Source: Lutibacter sp. (GTDB lineage: Bacteria; Bacteroidota; Bacteroidia; Flavobacteriales; Flavobacteriaceae). From it: a DNA stretch of 18,101 nt. How positions within the stretch are numbered: position 1 is the stretch's first letter; the number at the start of each line of letters is the position of its first letter. The position numbers were made by a program, and so were the translations under genes. This document shows, piece after piece, positions 13,093 to 18,101 of this stretch. The notes under the pieces are model-generated. The model saw only the letters and a program-made list of their open reading frames with translations, was not told the DNA's origin and did no database searches. Location: assembly GCA_003516285.1 (NCBI GenBank), contig DPCK01000150.1, positions 5,009 to 23,109 on the forward strand. The letters are read 5' to 3'.

Positions 13093-13542
13093 TTAGTTCA
13101 AATTGCGTTTTTCAATAAAAAAACGTTTCAATAGTTTGCTGCATTCTTCTTCCAAAACACCGCCAAAAACCGCTGTTTTTGGGTGTAAAGTGGTATTCAT
13201 TACCAAAAAACCTCTTTTTTCTTCCGATGCGCCATATACAATTCTTCCAATTTGTGTCCAATAACTGGCGCCTGCGCACATTTGACAAGGTTCTAAAGTC
13301 ACATACAACGTGCACTCTTTTAAGTATTTTCCGCCTAAAAAATCGGCCGCAGCGGTAAAAGCCTGCATTTCGGCGTGCGCGGTCACATCATTTAAAGTTT
13401 CCGTTAAATTATGAGCACGTGCAATAATTTGGTTGTTCATCACAATCACCGCGCCAATGGGAACTTCATTTTTGTCCAAAGCAATTTCTGCCTCCTGCAA
13501 AGCGCGTTTCATAAAATAAGTGTCGTCAAATGGTTCCATCAT
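13093..13542 (-). CDS. tadA: tRNA-specific adenosine deaminase
   Basis: A 149-aa zinc-dependent deaminase that converts A34 to inosine in the wobble position of tRNA-Arg(ACG). The cytidine-deaminase-fold active site is complete: HAE (His56, proton-shuttle Glu58) and PCQMC (Cys86, Cys89), with preceding EVPIGAVIV. The length is normal for the family. The start is MM (ATG at 13542 and 13539). An exact -7 box (TACTTTTG) ends only 4 nt before the first ATG, so the mRNA is probably leaderless or starts at the second Met. The order tadA, dxs (divergent), DUF3078 is a recurring flavobacterial neighbourhood to my knowledge. Confidence 0.95.
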   Translation of the reverse strand: MMEPFDDTYFMKRALQEAEIALDKNEVPIGAVIVMNNQIIARAHNLTETLNDVTAHAEMQAFTAAADFLGGKYLKECTLYVTLEPCQMCAGASYWTQIGRIVYGASEEKRGFLVMNTTLHPKTAVFGGVLEEECSKLLKRFFIEKRNLN

Positions 13543-13546
13543 CCAT

Positions 13547-13554
13547 CAAAAGTA
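13547..13554 (-). promoter_or_regulatory. -7 element (TACTTTTG) abutting the tadA start
   Basis: Exact TAnnTTTG on the minus strand. Its last base is 5 nt from the A of the first tadA ATG, placing the expected transcript start at or next to the start codon. Confidence 0.55.
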
Positions 13555-13640
13555 ATTATTTTTAACTGAACTCATCTTGATTTTTTTTATTGAAGCGAAA
13601 ATTAGTTATTTTGGTAGTGATTGAAGTTTTTTTGCGTTAT

Positions 13641-13752
13641 ATAGCGGGGCTATGGAAGGGAAAAAAGACAGGGCAGAATATTAAGAAACAGTCCATCGGA
13701 CTGTTTTAGTGAATGAGCCGGGAGGCGCAAGGCAAAAAAAAGAGTAATTTTT
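13641..13752. repeat. GC-richer palindromic element of unknown type upstream of dxs
   Basis: A non-coding stretch noticeably richer in G+C than its surroundings. It has several potential hairpins: ATAGC/GCTAT (13641-13653), a perfect 9-bp palindrome AAACAGTCC/GGACTGTTT with a 3-nt loop (13686-13706), GCC/GGC within 13718-13727, and an A-run paired with a T-run (13734-13752). It looks like a REP-like dispersed repeat or a structured RNA. The copy number in the genome cannot be seen here. The flanks 13555-13640 and 13753-13806 are AT-rich with nothing else clear. Confidence 0.45.
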
Positions 13753-13806
13753 TAGCCAATTAGAAAAAGTCAAGAAGAGTTCATTAACCGAACAATTTAA
13801 ATAGCG

Positions 13807-13814
13807 TAGTTTTG
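13807..13814 (+). promoter_or_regulatory. -7 element (TAGTTTTG) abutting the dxs start
   Basis: Exact TAnnTTTG. Its final G is 6 nt from the GTG at 13820 and 3 nt from the TTG at 13817. It predicts transcription starting at about the GTG. Confidence 0.55.
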
Positions 13815-13819
13815 TATTG

Positions 13820-15592
13820 GTGAAAACAAATTTATTGGCACATATTAACGATCCGAAGGACCTGCGAAAGCTGGCTAAAAATCAATTGGAAACAGTTGCC
13901 AAAGAACTGCGCGAATTTATTATTGATATTGTTGCCGCCAAAGAAGGACATTTGGGCGCCAGTTTGGGTGTGGTTGAATTGACCATTGCGCTGCATTATG
14001 TGTTTGATACGCCAAACGATTTGTTGATTTGGGATGTTGGCCATCAGGCATACGGACATAAAATATTAACAGGACGTAGAGATAGTTTTCACACAAACCG
14101 TCAATTGAGCGGGATTTCGGGTTTTCCAAAACGTAGCGAAAGTATTTACGATGCTTTTGGTACCGGACATTCTTCCACTTCAATTTCGGCGGCATTGGGA
14201 ATGGCGCTTGCCTCAAAATTAAAAGGCGATTTTCAAAAACACCATATAGCGGTTATTGGCGACGCTTCCATTGCCAGCGGAATGGCTTTTGAAGGATTGA
14301 ACCACGCCGGTGTAACTAACGCCAATTTATTGATTATTTTAAACGACAACGCTATGGGAATTGACCCAAGCGTTGGAGCATTGAAAAAGTATTTTACCGA
14401 CGTAAAATCGGGTAAAAAAGTTCGGAAAAACAACATTATTGAGGCGTTAAATTTTAATTATTCCGGACCAATTGACGGTCATAATATCAACGACATTATC
14501 ATGGAACTGGAACGTTTAAAATCGATTAATGGCCCTAAATTTTTGCATATTATCACCACAAAGGGTAAAGGGCTGCAACAAGCGGAAAATGATCAGGTAA
14601 CTTATCATGCGCCAGGGAAATTCGATAAAATAACCGGAGAATTACCGGCTAAAAACAACATTCCACAACCGCCAAAATATCAGGATGTTTTTGGGGAAAC
14701 ATTGGTGGAACTGGCAAAAAACAATCCGAAAATTGTGGGAATTACACCTGCGATGCCCACAGGAAGTTCTCTAAAATTGATGATTGACGAAATGCCCAAA
14801 AGGGCTTTTGATGTTGGCATTGCGGAACAGCACGCGGTAACTTTGTCTGCCGGAATGGCCACGCAGGGATTGATTCCTTTTTGTGCCATTTATTCCACAT
14901 TTTTGCAACGCGCCTATGACCAAATTATCCACGATGTGGCCATTCAAAAATTGCCTGTCATTTTTTGCATAGACCGAGCCGGAATTGTGGGTGAAGACGG
15001 CGCAACGCACCACGGAGCCTTCGATATTGCTTATTTGCGTTGTATTCCAAACTTAGTGGTTTTTGCGCCTTTAAATGAAATTGAATTGCGAAATATGATG
15101 TTTACCGCGCAATTGGGCATCGATTTTCCGTTGGCAATTCGTTATCCTCGCGGACAAGGAACGCTTATTGAATGGAGACAGCCTTTTGCTAAAATTGAAA
15201 TAGGAAAAGGTGTTTGTATTTCAGATGGTTCAGAAATTGCTGTTTTGAGTATTGGTACTATCGGAAATAAGATATCAGAACTTCAGCCTGAATTGCCAAA
15301 AAACAAGGTTGCGCATTATGCAATGCGTTTTGTAAAACCTTTGGATGAAAAATTGCTTCATAAAGTATTTAAAAAGTTTGAAACCATTGTCTCAATTGAA
15401 GACGGCGCCATTATGGGCGGATTTGGAAGCGCCATTTTAGAATTTGCTTCAAACAATAATTATACAAGCAAAACCATTAAACATTTGGGAATTCCGGATC
15501 ATTTTGTGGAACACGGAAAAGTGGAAGAATTGTATAAAAGTATTCATTTATCTAAAGAAAAGATAAAGGAATTCCTGATTAAACTTTTATAA
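13820..15592 (+). CDS. dxs: 1-deoxy-D-xylulose-5-phosphate synthase
   Basis: A ~590-aa thiamine-diphosphate enzyme condensing pyruvate and glyceraldehyde-3-phosphate to DXP, the first step of the MEP isoprenoid pathway. Numbered from TTG 13817, motifs are HLGASLGVVELT, WDVGHQAYGHKILTGR (73-88), the Mg-TPP motif GDASIASGMAFEGLNHAG with Asn in LNDNAMGIDPSVG, YSGPIDGHN, the catalytic Glu337 in DVGIAEQHAVT, and DRAGIVGEDGATHHGAFD. It is shorter than E. coli Dxs (~620), as is usual in this phylum. There is no ATG start. TTG (13817) and GTG (13820) are adjacent, and GTG gives MKTNLLAHI, which aligns best with relatives and coincides with the predicted transcript start. I therefore choose GTG and a leaderless mRNA. 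Confidence 0.95.
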   Translation: MKTNLLAHINDPKDLRKLAKNQLETVAKELREFIIDIVAAKEGHLGASLGVVELTIALHYVFDTPNDLLIWDVGHQAYGHKILTGRRDSFHTNRQLSGISGFPKRSESIYDAFGTGHSSTSISAALGMALASKLKGDFQKHHIAVIGDASIASGMAFEGLNHAGVTNANLLIILNDNAMGIDPSVGALKKYFTDVKSGKKVRKNNIIEALNFNYSGPIDGHNINDIIMELERLKSINGPKFLHIITTKGKGLQQAENDQVTYHAPGKFDKITGELPAKNNIPQPPKYQDVFGETLVELAKNNPKIVGITPAMPTGSSLKLMIDEMPKRAFDVGIAEQHAVTLSAGMATQGLIPFCAIYSTFLQRAYDQIIHDVAIQKLPVIFCIDRAGIVGEDGATHHGAFDIAYLRCIPNLVVFAPLNEIELRNMMFTAQLGIDFPLAIRYPRGQGTLIEWRQPFAKIEIGKGVCISDGSEIAVLSIGTIGNKISELQPELPKNKVAHYAMRFVKPLDEKLLHKVFKKFETIVSIEDGAIMGGFGSAILEFASNNNYTSKTIKHLGIPDHFVEHGKVEELYKSIHLSKEKIKEFLIKLL

Positions 15593-15607
15593 AAAAAATA
15601 TTTTATG

Positions 15608-15615
15608 TTTCTTTG
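15608..15615 (+). promoter_or_regulatory. -7-like element (TTTCTTTG) of the DUF3078 gene
   Basis: TTnnTTTG followed by C, 35 bp before the ATG at 15651 and just after the dxs stop. It suggests the DUF3078 gene has its own promoter besides readthrough from dxs. Confidence 0.4.
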
Positions 15616-15650
15616 CGGAAATATTTTCTAGCCGCTAATATGATTATGAA

Positions 15651-16607
15651 ATGCGATTAAATTTTTTCCTTTTTTTTACCATTTTTTACACTTTCAAAAC
15701 AACAGCTTCAATTTCAAAAGATACTTTGTCCATTGATTCACCGCCGGTAAGCCATTGGGAGGAAACCAATAATTTTAGGTTGATTTTTACCCAAAATTCC
15801 TTTGTTAACTGGAGTTCAGGCGGCAACAATTCAATTTCGGGTATCGCAAAAATAAACATAAAAAGAGATTACAAAAACAATCATAAAGTTTGGCAAAATG
15901 AGTTGAAAGCCTGTTATGGTTTAAATAAAGAAGCCAGACGCGAATTGCGAAAAACCGAAGATTTAATTGAGTTAAATTCGACTTTCGGTTATAGAAAAGA
16001 CATTACTTCAAAATGGTATACTTCTGCAAAATTCAATTTTAAGACACAATTTGCAAATGGTTATAAATACCCAAACAAGGACAAGCCAATTTCAAAATTC
16101 TTTTCTCCTGCCTATAATTTTTTTGGCGTTGGATCTGAATATTTTTCAAAGGAAAATGAACTTAAAGTGTACATTTCGCCGCTCACCAACAAAATGACTT
16201 TTGTTTACAATCAAATTTTGGCAAATGAAGGCGCTTTTGGCGTAGCTCGTGCCATATATGACACTGAGGGCGATTTGGTGACCTCGGGCGAAAATTTAAA
16301 AATGGAAGTGGGAACTTATATTTCCAGCGAATGGAAAACAATGGTGATGGAAAATATAAAAATGAGCAATAAATTGATTTTGTATTCTGATTATTTAAAC
16401 AAATATGGAAATATAGACGTTAACTGGGAGATGAATTTTGATATGACCATTAACAAGCATATAACTGCAAATGTAGGTACGCATTTTTTATATGACGATG
16501 ATGTGAAAAGTAAAAAAGACCAGAATAACGATGGAATTTTGGTTTCTGTTGGACCTAAAATTCAATTAAAACAAATGTTGGGCGTTGGTGTGTTATATTC
16601 GTTTTAG
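15651..16607 (+). CDS. DUF3078 outer-envelope protein
   Basis: A 318-aa protein with a signal peptide (residues 1-~20, MRLNFFLFFTIFYTFKTTA). The DUF3078 signature follows: HWEETNNFRLIFTQNSFVNWSSGGNNSISG (~36-65), the NELKACYGLNKEARRELRKTEDLIELNSTFGYR segment (~84-116), and FFSPAYNFFGVGSEYFSKENELKVYISPLTNKMTFV (~148-183). The rest has alternating aromatic strands ending VGVLYSF, consistent with an outer-membrane beta-barrel. Function is unknown. Two ATGs just upstream (15640, 15646) are out of frame and closed by a stop, so 15651 is the start. It lies 58 bp after dxs and a strong terminator follows. Confidence 0.9.
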   Translation: MRLNFFLFFTIFYTFKTTASISKDTLSIDSPPVSHWEETNNFRLIFTQNSFVNWSSGGNNSISGIAKINIKRDYKNNHKVWQNELKACYGLNKEARRELRKTEDLIELNSTFGYRKDITSKWYTSAKFNFKTQFANGYKYPNKDKPISKFFSPAYNFFGVGSEYFSKENELKVYISPLTNKMTFVYNQILANEGAFGVARAIYDTEGDLVTSGENLKMEVGTYISSEWKTMVMENIKMSNKLILYSDYLNKYGNIDVNWEMNFDMTINKHITANVGTHFLYDDDVKSKKDQNNDGILVSVGPKIQLKQMLGVGVLYSF

Positions 16608-16624
16608 AGACATTTATAAAAAAC

Positions 16625-16671
16625 AAAAAAGTTCTTAAATCCAAGTTTAAATTGGCATTAAGAACTTTTTT
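16625..16671. terminator. Bidirectional intrinsic terminator
   Basis: 14-bp perfect stem AAAAAAGTTCTTAA (16625-16638) with TTAAGAACTTTTTT (16658-16671), and an inner CCAA/TTGG pairing. T-runs occur on both strands. It sits between the convergent DUF3078 (+) and ALDH (-) genes. Confidence 0.9.
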
Positions 16672-16700
16672 ATTTCAAGTGCTTTTATTTCAAGTGCTTT
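16671..16700. repeat. Perfect 15-bp tandem duplication
   Basis: TATTTCAAGTGCTTT occurs twice in a row (16671-16685 and 16686-16700), followed by TATA. It is non-coding, starts at the terminator T-run and ends 13 bp before the ALDH stop codon. Confidence 0.9.
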
Positions 16701-16713
16701 TATAAATCTAAAC

Positions 16714-18101
16714 CTAATCCAAATCAAATTTTATGCCTTGCGCCAAAGGCAATTCGGTGGTGTAATTTATGGTGTTTGTTTGGCGTCTCATATAAACTTT
16801 CCAAGCATCTGAACCTGATTCTCTTCCGCCGCCGGTTTCTTTTTCACCGCCGAAAGCACCGCCAATTTCAGCCCCTGAGGTGCCAATATTTACGTTTGCA
16901 ATACCGCAATCGGAACCTTGAACAGATAAAAACAATTCGGCTTCACGTAAATTGTTGGTCATAATTGCAGAAGATAGTCCTTGAACAACGCCATTTTGCA
17001 ATGCAAGGGCATTTTTAAGTTCGCCTGAATATTTTATCAAGTATAAAATTGGTGCAAAAGTTTCGTGTTGCACAATTTCAAAATGGTTTTCAGCCTCAAC
17101 AATTGCAGGTTTAACATAACAGCCGCTTTCGTAACCTTTTCCGTTTAAAACTCCGCCTTCAACAATAATTTTTCCGCCTTCTTTAACAGCTTCTGACAAA
17201 GCATTTTCATACATTTTAACCGCAGCTTTGTCAATTAAAGGTCCAACGTGGTTGTTTTCATCCAACGGATTTCCGATGCGCAATTGTTTGTATGCCTTCA
17301 CCAAGGCATCTTTTACCTGCTCATATATAGATTCGTGAATAATTAACCTTCGGGTTGATGTACAACGTTGACCAGCCGTGCCCACAGCGCCAAATACGGC
17401 GCCAATAATGGTCATTTTTATATCAGCGCTTGGCGTGATAATAATGGCGTTGTTACCGCCCAATTCTAACAACGATCTTCCCAAACGTTCTGCAACAGTT
17501 TTTGCCACAATTTTACCCATTCTGATGGATCCGGTTGCTGAAATTAAGGCTATGCGATTGTCGGTGGTCATATATTCGCCAACTTTATAATCGCCATTGA
17601 TTATGCAAGAAATTCCTTCTGGCAATTTATTTTCTTTTAAAACGCTGGCAATGATATTTTGACAAGCAATGCTGCATAAAGGCGCTTTTTCAGAGGCTTT
17701 CCAAACGCAAACATCGCCAGCAATCCAGGCCAATGCAGTATTCCAGGCCCAAACAGCTACAGGAAAGTTAAATGCGGAAATAATGCCCACAATTCCTAAC
17801 GGATGATATTGGTCATACATTCTGTGTCCCGGACGTTCGGAATGCATCGTAAAACCGTGCAATTGTCTGGACAATCCAACTGCAAAGTCGCAAATGTCAA
17901 TCATTTCCTGAACTTCTCCTAAACCTTCTTGCAGCGATTTTCCCATTTCATAAGAAACCAATTCTCCTAGTGGTTGCTTAAGTTCACGCAATTTTTCGCC
18001 AAACTGACGAACCATTTCGCCACGTTGCGGTGCCGGAACAATTCTCCAGCTTGCAAAAGCTGTTTGTGCAGTTTCTATCACTTTTTCAAAATCGTCTTTT
18101 G
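16714..18101 (-). CDS. ALDH7-family aldehyde dehydrogenase (5' partial)
   Basis: About 461 residues of an NAD-dependent aldehyde dehydrogenase. The frame is open through base 18101, and the GTG at 18081 is internal (KDDFEK precedes it). Compared with ~510 aa for the family, roughly 50 N-terminal residues are missing. Catalytic residues numbered from the GTG are Asn105 (SAFNFPVAVW), Glu206 (LELGGNNA) and nucleophile Cys240 (GTAGQRCTSTRRL). The C-terminal FGGEKETGGGRESGSDAWKVYMRRQTNTINY and LPLAQGIKFD are typical of the ALDH7 (antiquitin) group, which oxidises alpha-aminoadipate semialdehyde in lysine breakdown. That substrate is plausible but not proven here. It ends at TAG 16714-16716, downstream of the 16625 terminator in the opposite direction. 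Confidence 0.95.
   Translation of the reverse strand, partial: KDDFEKVIETAQTAFASWRIVPAPQRGEMVRQFGEKLRELKQPLGELVSYEMGKSLQEGLGEVQEMIDICDFAVGLSRQLHGFTMHSERPGHRMYDQYHPLGIVGIISAFNFPVAVWAWNTALAWIAGDVCVWKASEKAPLCSIACQNIIASVLKENKLPEGISCIINGDYKVGEYMTTDNRIALISATGSIRMGKIVAKTVAERLGRSLLELGGNNAIIITPSADIKMTIIGAVFGAVGTAGQRCTSTRRLIIHESIYEQVKDALVKAYKQLRIGNPLDENNHVGPLIDKAAVKMYENALSEAVKEGGKIIVEGGVLNGKGYESGCYVKPAIVEAENHFEIVQHETFAPILYLIKYSGELKNALALQNGVVQGLSSAIMTNNLREAELFLSVQGSDCGIANVNIGTSGAEIGGAFGGEKETGGGRESGSDAWKVYMRRQTNTINYTTELPLAQGIKFDLD

Noticed and set aside
13641..13752. SRP RNA, 6S RNA, tmRNA or RNase P RNA
   Set aside because: None of their conserved motifs (for example the SRP GGAAGCAGCC loop) is present.

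Overview
The window looks like ordinary chromosome from a Flavobacteriia-type Bacteroidetes. The DNA is AT-rich. Most genes lack a Shine-Dalgarno and are preceded by the Bacteroidetes -7 element TAnnTTTG. The proteins are typical of the group: a TonB-dependent receptor with a CarboxypepD_reg-like N-terminus, a surface-type beta-helix lipoprotein, and DUF4382, DUF3078, GHGIP-type ClC and YwqK/MORN-like proteins. The gene order tadA, dxs, DUF3078 also fits. No transposase, phage gene, CRISPR array, tRNA or rRNA was seen.

Layout. 1-2802: 3' end of a YdfG-like SDR, a shared terminator, a DUF4382 lipoprotein (-) and a divergent AlbA_2 protein (+). 2840-4171: dGTP triphosphohydrolase (-). 4237-9412: an envelope module made of a secreted stand-alone CarboxypepD_reg-like protein, a beta-helix surface lipoprotein and a TonB-dependent receptor (all +), then a secreted MORN-like protein (-) after a bidirectional terminator. 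9709-9867: a small Cys-rich ORF with a TTG start. 9913-12614: a ClC anion transporter (+) convergent with a GlpQ-like glycerophosphodiesterase (-). 12723-13542: a small membrane protein behind a possible attenuator leader, convergent with tadA. 13641-16607: a GC-richer palindromic element, dxs and a DUF3078 protein. 16714-18101: the C-terminal part of an ALDH7-family dehydrogenase (-).

The most interesting signal is a set of 11-bp-period direct repeats (core TTAAC, often followed by TT) next to the envelope module. Two arrays, upstream of the 4330 and 4838 genes, sit at exactly the same distance (19 bp from repeat start to TTTG) from the same variant -7 box (TTnnTTTG). A third, with three near-perfect 11-mers, precedes the MORN-like gene on the opposite strand. 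The 11-bp period is that of PhoB-type boxes and the core resembles known Pho boxes. I infer a PhoB/OmpR-family regulon controlling an outer-membrane uptake module, possibly for phosphorus. The ligand is not shown by the sequence.

Other items worth attention: probable leaderless transcripts for tadA and dxs, an upstream ORF with alternative pairing that could mask the start of the 12844 gene, a conserved-looking small Cys-rich ORF, and a 9-bp perfect palindrome inside the element upstream of dxs.
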